DNA of 64,000 bases from CALGYY01 sp963678485 (GCA_963678485.1 OY782882.1:3286001-3350000), one strand, 5' to 3'; shown: positions 37,029 to 45,918, counted from the stretch's first letter. Numbers and translations are program-made. The notes: generated by a model not told the origin, from the sequence alone.

Positions 37029-37184
37029 GATACCACAAAGTAAATAAAACCACCGGTCCCAGAGCCTGTCGAGGGGCGATCATATTATAACGTAATAGTT
37101 GGAAAGACCCTACAGCGAAGCATTTCAGGAGTAGTCCATTGAATATCATTTGTGAGATCAGAGAGAAAAACAAATCCGAGAACA

Positions 37185-37234
37185 GAGAAATCCCGCCTGA
37201 CCGCGTCTTTCGGGCAGGGAGATTAGAAATGCGA
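37185..37234. repeat. Palindromic intergenic repeat, copy 1
   Basis: 50-base unit that recurs at 37508-37557 in direct orientation with two mismatches. Its core is CCCGCCTGA, then TTTCGGGCAGG, which can pair imperfectly. A related CTGCCCG/CGGGCAG palindrome lies at 47311-47339. Confidence 0.8.
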
Positions 37235-37507
37235 AAGGACACCAGGCCAAAGCTGAAAAACAGCGACTTTCCTTTAAAAATCATATTAAAAAAGTCAGGT
37301 TTCATATTTCCCACCGTCCCCCATTATCACATTAACAAAAGGCGCATCGCGCCGAAATGTTGGTAGAAAGAATGTATATGGTAGAATTCCCCTGGCGCCA
37401 AAATGGTGCGTTGATGCAGCGAAATCATTGCGCCAGACAGGGTAGAATGTTGGGAGGACGTCATTGGGATTAGACAACATTGACATGGTTTTTTAATTCA
37501 GAAATCC

Positions 37508-37557
37508 GAGAAATCCCGCCTGACCGCGTCTTTCCGGCAGGGAAATTAGAAATGCGA
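37508..37557. repeat. Palindromic intergenic repeat, copy 2
   Basis: 48 of 50 bases match the copy at 37185-37234. Both copies are preceded by AAATCCGAGA, so the shared unit may be longer, with a short insertion in copy 1. Confidence 0.8.
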
Positions 37558-37696
37558 GAAGAAAACCTTGGCGGAACTGAATTGCGGCATTTTCCTTTCG
37601 GACCAGAGACCGACATTGATTGCTTTACTCCTGTGTGGTTTCGTCAAACTCAACCACCCCCAGCTCAACACATTATCACATTAACACATTATCACA

Positions 37697-38506
37697 TTAA
37701 TTTTGGCTATTAGCAAAAAGCTTCAACGCAAAGATGATTGCTGGCTTTTCATTCGCTTTCAAAGTTTTTGTCTCGAAGGATTCGCGAGAAAATATCGCGC
37801 AAAGTGTGTTGCTGACATGAAACAATTGATTCCTGTACTCAATCGGGCAACCGGCTAAAATGCCCGACAATACCTCGAAGCGCGGGGTCTCAGGACTCAG
37901 GGCATAGTCGTGCCATACGATAATGGAATGTTCATCTTTAAGTAGCGTAAAAGCGGTCTGTGTATCTTTTAAAATGCTGGATCGATGATGATCGCCATCA
38001 ATAAATATCATATCAAATTTCCTTTGCAAACTGCTGAAGTCGAATTGATGCGAATGTCCCTGAATATGCAGTATGTTCGGTTTGTTTTCTGAAAAAACAC
38101 GGTGCATTTGAATGTAATCTTCATCAAGTCCCATCCTTCGCATTTCTTCATCCGGAAGGTTTATTGTTACACAACAGGCGCCGGTTGCAGCAACATTGGC
38201 CACCGATTCCCCTCGCCAGGTGCCGATTTCAAGATAATCTTTTACTTTGTTACGAATGCTAAGTGATCTCAAAAGTGCAATGTCTGTTGGGAGCGAGCCG
38301 CCATCAAGAAAAGCATATGGATCGATTTCCATGCCCTCCTGTGGCAGAAATTGTCGTATGTTGATGCAGGGTAATCCATGTGGTAACTGATAATTCCTGA
38401 CCACTTCATCTTTCCACACCTCATCAGAATCCAATATCAGGTTGAGCAAATAGGGGCGACGGATGATCTGACCCAGAGCACGAAAGGTTTTACTGATCTT
38501 TCCCAT
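37697..38506 (-). CDS. SAM-dependent methyltransferase of the Methyltransf_24 type
   Basis: 269 aa. The Rossmann SAM site reads DYLEIGTWRGESVANV, and the later motif MIFIDGDHHRSSILKDTQ is typical of this class, which includes sugar and cephalosporin-type methylases. No metal-independent catalytic base is evident. Its start overlaps the flippase gene by 17 bases, so it is the last gene of the coupled set GT4, flippase, methyltransferase. Probably methylates a sugar of the exported glycan. Confidence 0.8.
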   Translation of the reverse strand: MGKISKTFRALGQIIRRPYLLNLILDSDEVWKDEVVRNYQLPHGLPCINIRQFLPQEGMEIDPYAFLDGGSLPTDIALLRSLSIRNKVKDYLEIGTWRGESVANVAATGACCVTINLPDEEMRRMGLDEDYIQMHRVFSENKPNILHIQGHSHQFDFSSLQRKFDMIFIDGDHHRSSILKDTQTAFTLLKDEHSIIVWHDYALSPETPRFEVLSGILAGCPIEYRNQLFHVSNTLCAIFSRESFETKTLKANEKPAIIFALKLFANSQN

Positions 38507-39797
38507 GCGTACGATTGGTTTTAAGGGAATTCAAGGCTTCCCTGAACATTTGATACATTTCTTTGATATCACTAAATAAGGGAACCATAGATTTCAACGT
38601 AAGTCCTGATTCTTTTATGAACCACACCAACACCAGTGCTGAAGTGAAAGTATAGGAAATACTGGCTGTAAAGGCTGCTCCTTTAATCGAATACAGCGGT
38701 ATCAGCCAAAAAGCTAAACCAATGGTGACTAAGAGACCTACGGCCGAAGCCAGTGCATTCACATAATACTTACCGGTTCCTGAAAAATAGTGCCCTGTAA
38801 TAAGTGCATAATTGAACACCAGCACACCGGGTGCTAGCCACCACATGACCTGATTTACCGCACTAAACCCAGCTCCGAAAATAAAAACCCAGAACTGTGC
38901 AGGGAGTAAGACCAAAGGAATAATTACAATAATGGATGCCCATATGCCGTAACGCGTAAGCCGTGCAGTGAGTTCTTGCGAATATTTTTTATCGGTGGTG
39001 TTAACGATTTTAGCATATTGCACTACAGAAATACTTCCACTGATCATCCATACGGCTTCCATTAGAGAAACTCCGTTTGAGTAAACACCCAGACTTTTTA
39101 ATCCCGTATAGGCTTCAAGAAAATAATAACTTAAGCGGAAACTCAACAGCTGTGCGATGTGTGCGAGCTGGTTCATGAATCCAAAAAAGAAAAGATCGCG
39201 AATAATCCTTTTATAGGGAGCTTTAGGAAGTGATGTGCTATTATTGATGTGAGGAATCGCGAAAAACAGACTCACAATAAACATGCATCCATACGATGCA
39301 TATAATGCCCAGATGTATGCGTAAATATCGCGCTGTCCGGCCAATAATACAATCGCTGTAAAGACAATAATTACGGTAAGACTCTGGAAAAGATTAACCA
39401 GATTGCTTTTTCCAATCTCTTCCTTTCCAACTAGCACATTTGTGTTTACCGATGCCCAGGAATTTATAATGGAAAGTAAAGCAAGATGTAATGCCCACTG
39501 ATGTGGAACCAATCCGGAAAACAAGAGTGCAACACCCCAAAGAGCACCAACCGCCACCGACCAAATGTATGCAGGCACCAATAGCTGTCGCGATTGATAT
39601 CTCGGCGCAAGGTAAACCAGGGAAGCCCCACCGATGATATTGCTGAAGAGCAGTATTAAAGCGATTGTTGTGATTACGAGTCCCTGCTCACCTTTACCTT
39701 CAGCACCCAGAAATTGGGAAACCACCACTACCACTAAAAAGTTGATTAGGGCAGTAATGAAGCGGGTTCCAAAGGTTGATGCGATTCTCTTTAACAC
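38490..39797 (-). CDS. Polysaccharide flippase (Wzx/MATE-like)
   Basis: 435 aa with some 12 hydrophobic segments, beginning FGTRFITALINFLVVVVVSQ and including GAEGKGEQGLV after TM1, the usual opening of the polysaccharide-transport family. Expected to move lipid-linked repeat units across the inner membrane. The start is GTG, and its first base is the last base of the upstream glycosyltransferase stop (TAGTG). Confidence 0.85.
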   Translation of the reverse strand: MLKRIASTFGTRFITALINFLVVVVVSQFLGAEGKGEQGLVITTIALILLFSNIIGGASLVYLAPRYQSRQLLVPAYIWSVAVGALWGVALLFSGLVPHQWALHLALLSIINSWASVNTNVLVGKEEIGKSNLVNLFQSLTVIIVFTAIVLLAGQRDIYAYIWALYASYGCMFIVSLFFAIPHINNSTSLPKAPYKRIIRDLFFFGFMNQLAHIAQLLSFRLSYYFLEAYTGLKSLGVYSNGVSLMEAVWMISGSISVVQYAKIVNTTDKKYSQELTARLTRYGIWASIIVIIPLVLLPAQFWVFIFGAGFSAVNQVMWWLAPGVLVFNYALITGHYFSGTGKYYVNALASAVGLLVTIGLAFWLIPLYSIKGAAFTASISYTFTSALVLVWFIKESGLTLKSMVPLFSDIKEMYQMFREALNSLKTNRTHGKDQ

Positions 39798-40969
39798 TAT
39801 TTTTTGGTGTATTGTTGATAGATTGATTGTAAGTTCCTTCCTATGGCATCATAGCTAAAGTGCTGTTCAGCGTAGGAGTGTAGCTTTTCGGAATTATAAT
39901 ATGTCAAGTTATTTAGCATTTGCTCAAGCGCATTTGCAAAGGCAGTTTCATCTTCACTTTCTACTAGTTTCCCAAGGTTTTCGTCGAGATGTTCTTCAAT
40001 CCCGCCGACTCGCGTAGAAAGCACGGGAATACCCGCCGATAGAGCCTCAGGAATCACACAAGGGAAATTCTCGTATCGGCTGAAAAGCAACAATACATCA
40101 CATTGAGCAGTAATTGCAGCAACATCAGCCGTGTTGCATTTTCCATGGAACATGATTACATCGGTTAGTCCTAAATCTGCGATGGTGTTCTGATAAATGC
40201 TAAAGTCCCCGTCGCTGATGATTTCCAAGTTGAAATGAAGTGAACGTTTTTTTAATAATGCAACAGCACGAAGCAATCCATCGAAGTTCTTTTGCAATGG
40301 ATCCAGTGTAGAAATGTGTAGCAAGCTGTATGGGCCGCTGTGTGCGCCTTTCGCGATGGGACGAAACAATAGGGTATCCACCACATTGGTCATGGTGATA
40401 TAATGCGCTTTCAATCCCATCTGTTCCATACATCTTCCTAGATGCGAAGAAGCAGGGAGTACGGCAGATGCATGACGTACATATTTTTTTGATAAACGCA
40501 GTGCGAATGCCGAAGGCTTGGCCGGATCATCCGGCGTGTAGCCTGTCCAATGCTCACTAACGAGATAAGGAATGTTATATGTGCGTGCAAGAAGGCGTGT
40601 GAATGCGGTCACCGGATAGATGATATTTGAATGTAATATATCTGGTGATCCTGTTTTTTCTGCCAACATTCGACTTCCTTCGCGATAAGCCTTGCGGAAC
40701 CGGAGGTATTGGCGCACTGACGAAATGAAGGGAATCTTTGACGTTGGGCTGAGGTAGATAATCAACTCCGGAAAGCCTTTATCTTCCTTAAGTATGATCT
40801 CCTGCTTGGATTGCAATAAAGGATCTGTGCATACATGCAACACAGCGACATTACAATATCTTGACGCAGCCTCCGCATGTTTTTCAATAAAGTTGCCTCG
40901 TGTGCTATGCACCCGGGTGGGATACCATCCGGATATAAACCACACTGTTATTTTTTTACCATCGATCAT
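39797..40969 (-). CDS. GT4-family glycosyltransferase
   Basis: 390 aa from ATG 40969. A TTG three codons earlier is possible but sits on the promoter. GT-B fold: the N-terminal domain has SGWYPTRVHSTRGNFIEKHA, and the C-terminal domain has LLHISTLDPLQKNFDGLL, SRYENFPCVIPEALSAGIPV (the E-x7-E nucleotide-sugar site) and STRVGGIEEHL. A sugar transferase in polysaccharide assembly; donor and acceptor unknown. First gene of the coupled minus-strand set. Confidence 0.9.
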   Translation of the reverse strand: MIDGKKITVWFISGWYPTRVHSTRGNFIEKHAEAASRYCNVAVLHVCTDPLLQSKQEIILKEDKGFPELIIYLSPTSKIPFISSVRQYLRFRKAYREGSRMLAEKTGSPDILHSNIIYPVTAFTRLLARTYNIPYLVSEHWTGYTPDDPAKPSAFALRLSKKYVRHASAVLPASSHLGRCMEQMGLKAHYITMTNVVDTLLFRPIAKGAHSGPYSLLHISTLDPLQKNFDGLLRAVALLKKRSLHFNLEIISDGDFSIYQNTIADLGLTDVIMFHGKCNTADVAAITAQCDVLLLFSRYENFPCVIPEALSAGIPVLSTRVGGIEEHLDENLGKLVESEDETAFANALEQMLNNLTYYNSEKLHSYAEQHFSYDAIGRNLQSIYQQYTKK

Positions 40970-40975
40970 TGGGAG

Positions 40976-40983
40976 CAAAAGTA
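40976..40983 (-). promoter_or_regulatory. -7 box directly before the GT4 start
   Basis: TACTTTTG on the minus strand, with only six bases between its end and ATG 40969. Transcription from it would begin at or next to the start codon, giving a leaderless or almost leaderless mRNA. Confidence 0.6.
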
Positions 40984-41076
40984 TAACAAAAAGTGGTGGA
41001 AATTATTGTCAATCGAATCGAACAATTGAGAGCTGCCTATAATTTGGCCAATCAAATGTAAAGATTTTAGAAAAAT

Positions 41077-41107
41077 TTGGCAGATTAAGGATAAAGACTT
41101 ACTTTTG
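41077..41107 (+). promoter_or_regulatory. Promoter of tRNA-His
   Basis: TTG at 41077-41079, 20 bases, then TACTTTTG at 41100-41107. It predicts initiation a few bases before the tRNA. Confidence 0.7.
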
Positions 41108-41124
41108 CAGTCCTTTTTATACAC

Positions 41125-41199
41125 GGTGGTCGTAGCTCAGTTGGTTAGAGCGCTAGATTGTGGATCTAGAGGTCGTGGGTTCAAACCCCATCTTCCACC
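41125..41199 (+). tRNA. tRNA-His (anticodon GTG)
   Basis: Cloverleaf read by hand. G-1 at 41125 opposes discriminator C at 41199, the histidine identity pair. D-stem GCTC/GAGC, anticodon stem CTAGA/TCTAG with loop TTGTGGA, T-stem GTGGG/CCCAT with loop TTCAAAC. The CCA end is not encoded. In the acceptor stem, positions 5-68 (U/U) and 6-67 (C/U) do not pair, although the other five pairs are good. Confidence 0.93.
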
Positions 41200-41206
41200 C
41201 AGAATT

Positions 41207-41244
41207 CTCCCAAAATCTTTATAGGTTTTGGGAGTTTTTGTTTT
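41207..41244 (+). terminator. Terminator of tRNA-His
   Basis: CTCCCAAAA and TTTTGGGAG form a perfect 9-bp stem, extended by a C-G and a T-G pair, followed by TTTTTGTTTT. Starts eight bases after the tRNA. Confidence 0.9.
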
Positions 41245-41281
41245 AGGTATTTCATTAAGCCTGATTCAGGCAAGACATAAC

Positions 41282-41939
41282 GGATCAAGCCAGATTGTTG
41301 AGGAGTAAAAAAATAACCAAATGCGTCAACTACTTAGAGGCAAAAGAAGGTTTGTCACAATTAACAAGGGCGCGGCTAAATTGGCTGTTTATTTCTATTA
41401 TTTCCACCATTTTTCTTGACAAAAATGGTGGAGCCAAAAGTCAAGTCAAAGCAAAATGCTATCCCCCCGCTCTCGCCAACGGCCACAAATCACGCAAGGT
41501 AGTGCCGAAAACGCCAATTGACTTCAGTTCTTGATGTAATAATAAATCTCATTTCGCTAATTGAATTTTCTTTTTGTCGTTTTCGACAGAGCCGACAGCG
41601 AAAAAGCCGCTGTCTGGCCCCTTGCGGATTTGCGTGCCGTTGGCGATTCACAGCCCGCCCACGCCCGCTTGCTTTGACAGGCCCGCGCACACGCTTTGAA
41701 CATTAGCATTGCATAATTTCAATACTTTAAAAGAACCCTTTAGTACGAATGGTATTGGTCTTTTTCACTTTTAAATCATGATGCTCTAAAAGATTGACAT
41801 GTTTAATCAAAATTACAAACAATATATGCAATATGCTTGAATACAAGATTATTCGTGGCATACGCAATTGAGGAAAGGTTTTAATTCCTATTCTTTCCTA
41901 TGAATAGTATTATTACTCCTCAACTTTTCCGCTTGATCC
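41282..41939. mobile_element. MITE-like element 1 (658 bp) with terminal inverted repeats
   Basis: The outer ends are GGATCAAGC and, inverted, GCTTGATCC. Counted from the neighbouring C, 23 of 28 terminal bases match between the two ends, with a shared inner block GTTGAGGAGTAA. Flanking octamers GACATAAC (41274-41281) and GACAAAAC (41940-41947) differ at one base and fit an 8-bp target duplication. The inside has no credible transposase. It holds hairpins and a GC-rich block at 41460-41695 unlike its AT-rich edges. Its right end is ten bases past the stop of the acyltransferase gene. Confidence 0.75.
41403..41432. repeat. Perfect 12-bp inverted repeat inside element 1
   Basis: TCCACCATTTTT and AAAAATGGTGGA with a six-base loop. 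Hairpin potential is strong, and it could act as a terminator in one direction. Confidence 0.75.
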
Positions 41940-41948
41940 GACAAAACC

Positions 41949-42815
41949 TTATCGGTAAATTGTCACTCCATTCTCCGCCAGAGTCTGCATCTCGGAAAAC
42001 AACAACATCGCATCGACGGTGAAATAATTTACACCGTGAAATTTGATGGATCTGCAGGCATCACTGGTGATATGTTTTTTCATAAAGCCAGGAATGTCCC
42101 GCTGCTGAATGTTTTTGGATGGGAGATAGGTCTCAATTTCTAGGCTGTGGCGTTCTTTGTCAATAACATTCAGCCGAACTGGTTGCTCCTCCAATGTTTG
42201 CATGGGGAACCGTCCCTGCATTGCATCTTCTACACAATGCACGAATGAAAGACTTACTGTCTTTTCACCAAGTCCGATAATCCTTGCATGAAGTGGTATC
42301 ATTTTATAATAAGGACTCTGTATGCCACATGGCTGTAATGATAGATGATGTGTCGACAAAAGCTCTTCAGCATGCTTGCCTATGGCTGCAATGGATGTAG
42401 TAGGATGCAAGCTGCGGACTGCTCCAGGATGTCGTCTTACCAGTTCGGGTAATAGCCCCATTGCAGTTGGTGTTTTTGCAACATCAAATACTGCATTGGG
42501 ATGCTGTTTTAAATACTCATCTGCACTTCCCTGATATTGCCAGGCAGGAAATAATAAGGTGCCCTCAGCTCCTGTGACCTCCTGTAGAATATTGAGCACT
42601 TTAAAAACGGGGAAGCCAAGATTCATTTTCGAAATCGCACTGTGAATGAACACGGTCTGCCCCTGGCCAAGACCAAGCTTGTCTATCAATAATTCTCTGA
42701 ATTGCTCTTCGGTGAGTGGTTTGTATCTTTTCTGCAGAGCGCCATAGTACCATTTTCGCAGCTTTTTAAACTGTGATGAAGGAAGTACTTTGTACAAAAA
42801 ATCTGCAGCACTCAT
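41949..42815 (-). CDS. AAC(3)-like N-acyltransferase
   Basis: 288 aa from ATG 42815, which overlaps the upstream stop as TAATG. The frame open to 42863 lies inside the previous gene. PF02522 (Antibiotic_NAT) features: VFIHSAISKMNLGFP, LLFPAWQYQGSADE, LHPTTSIAAIGKHAEEL and SPYYKM, then LSFVHCVEDA with the His-Glu/Asp region. Members named for aminoglycoside 3-N-acetylation also occur in sugar clusters, where they acylate amino sugars. With ACP, acyl ligase and deacetylase in the same operon, transfer of an acyl group to a sugar amine is more likely than drug resistance. Last gene of the operon. Confidence 0.8.
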   Translation of the reverse strand: MSAADFLYKVLPSSQFKKLRKWYYGALQKRYKPLTEEQFRELLIDKLGLGQGQTVFIHSAISKMNLGFPVFKVLNILQEVTGAEGTLLFPAWQYQGSADEYLKQHPNAVFDVAKTPTAMGLLPELVRRHPGAVRSLHPTTSIAAIGKHAEELLSTHHLSLQPCGIQSPYYKMIPLHARIIGLGEKTVSLSFVHCVEDAMQGRFPMQTLEEQPVRLNVIDKERHSLEIETYLPSKNIQQRDIPGFMKKHITSDACRSIKFHGVNYFTVDAMLLFSEMQTLAENGVTIYR

Positions 42816-43879
42816 TATGTATTCCTTATGATTGTGTCTTTTGCAATTCCTGCATATGTGCAAAACTCCACTGATGAACCATACTTCGCCCTTACCTCTG
42901 CAACAAAACTCCGTAATAATTGATATGCGTATTCACCCATCGATTTTGGATGTCCAATCAGGCTGCACATGACGAGATCGTCGTTTTTGTAGCGATTCAC
43001 GTGATCAGTAAGGATGCTCATCAGGTACTTTTCAGAATAGGTGTGATTGTCAACCGTGAGCATGCGGGTTGAGAAAAGCTGAATGAGCTTATCCTTGAGC
43101 GCAATCTGATCATTCGTATGCATCTGCCTTCCGCGATTTTCTACTGCACGATATTGATAGCGTTTCAACTTAAATCGTGTGGGGAGCTCAAAGAAATTTT
43201 TTGCTTTGGATGCAATCGGAATTTCCAGAATACCTTTGTCTGAATCCTTGGTCAAATCGCCGTCAAGTGGCAATATCCATTGAGCCTTATCAACAAGCTT
43301 ACGATAATCAACCATCGAAAGATCCGATCTGAAAAAATAGCCTCTGCTAATTGAACTGTCGTAACGAATTCCGTTGTTGTATAAAGCTGTCAATATTTTA
43401 TCAGTGCATGGTTGCAAGTTATAACCACCGGCACGATAGGCAATGCAGGCATAGTCAGGATTTGCGATGCGACAAATCGCACTCAATTCCTTGCATCCCG
43501 CTTCCACAATGCCTTCAATGTTCTCAGGATATTCGTTTAAGGCAAAATCACTCAAGGCATATTTTTCAGAGGTGATGAATTTTCCATCTTCAATTGTTGT
43601 ATGCAACCAGTGCGGATGCAAATGCAATTGCACATCATGTCCTTTATTGATAGCATCGTGCAGTTGTTCTAAGAAGGGGGTGTAAAAATTTTCTTTATCC
43701 CATTGCCTGAATTTGAGAGCGCTCAGAATATCTGCAAATAAAACAATTGGAACCTTTAGTTCTTCGGCTATTTTAAGAAGTTGATCTGTTGGGTCGAACA
43801 GACTGTGCTTGTAGGATTTTACAATACCACCCAAGGGTAATTCATAGTCGAAAGTCAGAAATATTTTAAGATGCTGCAT
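42815..43879 (-). CDS. NodB-like polysaccharide deacetylase
   Basis: 354 aa. Resembles the polysaccharide deacetylase superfamily: TFDYEL with the first Asp near residue 11, QLHLHPHW with the metal-binding histidines near 90, and YRAGGYN as the following Arg motif. No signal peptide or membrane helix, so it should act in the cytoplasm on a precursor. ATG directly follows the acyl-ligase stop (TAG then ATG), and its own stop overlaps the acyltransferase start. Removal of an acetyl group from an N-acetylated sugar is the expected reaction; substrate not known. Confidence 0.78.
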   Translation of the reverse strand: MQHLKIFLTFDYELPLGGIVKSYKHSLFDPTDQLLKIAEELKVPIVLFADILSALKFRQWDKENFYTPFLEQLHDAINKGHDVQLHLHPHWLHTTIEDGKFITSEKYALSDFALNEYPENIEGIVEAGCKELSAICRIANPDYACIAYRAGGYNLQPCTDKILTALYNNGIRYDSSISRGYFFRSDLSMVDYRKLVDKAQWILPLDGDLTKDSDKGILEIPIASKAKNFFELPTRFKLKRYQYRAVENRGRQMHTNDQIALKDKLIQLFSTRMLTVDNHTYSEKYLMSILTDHVNRYKNDDLVMCSLIGHPKSMGEYAYQLLRSFVAEVRAKYGSSVEFCTYAGIAKDTIIRNT

Positions 43880-45220
43880 CTATTTTCTGATTTTTTTATA
43901 TCGCTCCGAATAAGCAATGGATGGTACAATAACAATCCTGGAAGGCACTTTATACTTAGCGAGTTTTTCGAAACAGATGCGCCGGATTTCTTTTTTTGCC
44001 CAATCCGTGTCACTGTCGGCGCTTATCACAACATCAGCAAATACGGTCTTTCCAGTAATTATATTTGGCACACCATAAACAATGCAATCTTTCACAAAAG
44101 GAATTTCGGAAATAGTATTTTCAATTTCTGCAGGATAGACTTTCTCTCCACCCACGTTGATAATGCCCGTTTTGCGGCCAAGAATTTTAAAATACTCTCC
44201 GTCAACTTCTACCTGATCATCGGTCATAAACCAGCCATCCGAGGTGAAGGGAGATGGCGCATTTAAATATCCAAGCATGGCAGATTGCGCTTTAACTTCA
44301 AGTAAGCCATCAACCACGCGGGTTTCGAAGCCTTCCCCTCCAATTTTCACCCACAGAGAATCAGAGCTTTTTGATTTTGACCGGAGGATGCCAATTTCCG
44401 AAAGTCCGTAAGTTTGCTGCAAAGTAATATCTGGAAATAATTGATGAAAACGCTGTAAAGTGCTTTCTGGCATTGGTTCCGTACCGTATGTGATAATCTT
44501 TAGCGAACTCAGATCGTACTGTTTATGAACCTCACTAATCAGAATCAGATTGAGAAAAGTGGGAGAGGTTGGAAGTAATTCCACCTTAAATTGTTGAATG
44601 AGTTTTAATACATTATCAGGACTCCGGTCTTCAGTGGATATGATGCAGCCCCCGTTTGAAAGGACATACAGCATGGTGTTCACACCACCAATATGATCAT
44701 ATAGCAGAAACGTAATCGTTCGTAAGACTTTTTTCTTAACCTTAAACTTCTCCAAGATGCCCGTCAAATCATGCAAAGCGGCTTTGCTCTTTCCGGTCGA
44801 GCCGGAAGAAAACAATACTAACCCCGGGTGATTTCGTTTACGCAATTGAAGTGTGAGTTCATGATTCGCAGTATTGGTAAGCTTTTCAATACTTACTTCA
44901 TCCATCTCACTGATAGAGATTATTCGTTCACCCTGGGCAATTTTAATAAACTCTTCCTTATTAGTTTTTGCAGTTCTTGTAAGAGGCACTAATATGCAGT
45001 TTTTTTCTATAAGTGCCAGAAACAGCGCAATTGCATTGGGTGAGAAATCGGCCTCAAGGATAACCACCTCTCCACTATTAATGTGGTGGCTTTCCAATTC
45101 TGTATTCCAATATGCGATTCTGTCGAGCAGCCACTGATAACTGATGGTTTGCTCGCGCCAGATGATGGCATCCTTTGCACAATTCTCAGTGAATACCTCG
45201 AACAGAAAGTCCAGATTCAT
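43880..45220 (-). CDS. Acyl-AMP ligase (ANL superfamily)
   Basis: 446 aa, somewhat short for an ANL enzyme. The phosphate-binding loop is LFSSGSTGKSKA, then QTYGLSEIGIL (A5), GWFMTDDQVEVDGEYFKILGR (A7/A8 region), INVGGEKVYPAEIE, and a C-terminal lysine in YSERYKKIRK (A10). It activates a carboxylic acid as acyl-AMP and, with the ACP two genes upstream, probably loads it onto the carrier. Start and upstream stop overlap by four bases (ATGA). Confidence 0.85.
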   Translation of the reverse strand: MNLDFLFEVFTENCAKDAIIWREQTISYQWLLDRIAYWNTELESHHINSGEVVILEADFSPNAIALFLALIEKNCILVPLTRTAKTNKEEFIKIAQGERIISISEMDEVSIEKLTNTANHELTLQLRKRNHPGLVLFSSGSTGKSKAALHDLTGILEKFKVKKKVLRTITFLLYDHIGGVNTMLYVLSNGGCIISTEDRSPDNVLKLIQQFKVELLPTSPTFLNLILISEVHKQYDLSSLKIITYGTEPMPESTLQRFHQLFPDITLQQTYGLSEIGILRSKSKSSDSLWVKIGGEGFETRVVDGLLEVKAQSAMLGYLNAPSPFTSDGWFMTDDQVEVDGEYFKILGRKTGIINVGGEKVYPAEIENTISEIPFVKDCIVYGVPNIITGKTVFADVVISADSDTDWAKKEIRRICFEKLAKYKVPSRIVIVPSIAYSERYKKIRK

Positions 45221-45918
45221 GAAATTCCTCCAAGATAAATAGTTTGTCCTGTCACAAAGTTGCTGTCTTTACTGATAAAGAAGTCAATCACGTTCGACAC
45301 ATCTTTAAATTCACCCAGTCGATGAATGCTTTGTTTGCTGATGATAGCGTCAATTTTTTCTTTGGGGACTGATTTAATCAGATCTGTTTGAACCGGACAG
45401 GGCCCAACGGCATTCACAGTAATTCCGTAAGGGGAAAATTCCTTAGCCATGATTTGTGTGAGATTTACTATTGCTGCCTTTGATGCGGCGTAAATCGCTT
45501 CTCCTTCCAGTTGAAGTGGTGTGGCAACAGTGGTAAAATTTACAATTCTTCCCGTTTTATTTTTCATCATCAGTTTTGCACTTTCCCTGCAAAACAAGAA
45601 GGTTCCGACCACATTGGTGTTTAGTATTTGTTGGACAGTTTTAACGGGAGTCAACAACAGATTATTCATGGAAGCGATACCTGCATTGTTGATCAGCACA
45701 TCCAGCGTTCCAAAACTTTTTTGCAAATCGATAAAAACTTTTTTCACTTGCGCTTCATCAGCGATATCTACACAATAATGCTTGTAATGACCGTCTTGTA
45801 AATCCGAAGCTTCCCGACTGCAGCCTGCTACCGTATATCCCTGCTTCAAATAATACTCAGCGAGATATCTTCCAATCCCTTTTCTGCTGCCTGTAATCAA
45901 CATTAATTGTTTTTTCAT
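45217..45918 (-). CDS. Short-chain dehydrogenase/reductase, FabG/NodG-like
   Basis: 233 aa. The cofactor site is TGSRKGIGRYLAEYY (TGxxxGIG), then NNAG near residue 78 and YAASK with the catalytic Tyr and Lys. The usual catalytic Ser, 13 residues before the Tyr, is a Thr (in NFTTVAT). It ends FVTGQTIYLGGIS, as FabG-like proteins do. Likely reduces a ketone on an acyl chain, probably the one carried by the neighbouring ACP. 40 bases after the ACP gene. Confidence 0.85.
   Translation of the reverse strand: MKKQLMLITGSRKGIGRYLAEYYLKQGYTVAGCSREASDLQDGHYKHYCVDIADEAQVKKVFIDLQKSFGTLDVLINNAGIASMNNLLLTPVKTVQQILNTNVVGTFLFCRESAKLMMKNKTGRIVNFTTVATPLQLEGEAIYAASKAAIVNLTQIMAKEFSPYGITVNAVGPCPVQTDLIKSVPKEKIDAIISKQSIHRLGEFKDVSNVIDFFISKDSNFVTGQTIYLGGIS

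Larger units (their letters stand above)
37029..37696. other. Intergenic region with repeated palindromic fragments
   Basis: 668 bases without a credible gene. It holds two near-identical 50-base copies (37185-37234 and 37508-37557), simple ACATTATCAC-type repeats at 37316-37336 and 37668-37700, and a GC-rich middle with several GGCGC/GCGCC words. Short frames through it have no family likeness. Confidence 0.7.

Noticed and set aside
37295..37486. Minus-strand 63-codon frame in the intergenic region
   Set aside because: It has no start signal or family. The DNA is repeat-rich and lies beside duplicated palindromes.
41490..41690. Frames inside MITE-like element 1
   Set aside because: Short, overlapping on both strands and cross hairpins. 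No transposase motif is visible.
41949..42815. Aminoglycoside resistance gene
   Set aside because: The fold is AAC(3)-like, but the gene is translationally coupled to an acyl-modification operon and not associated with resistance or mobile integron features.
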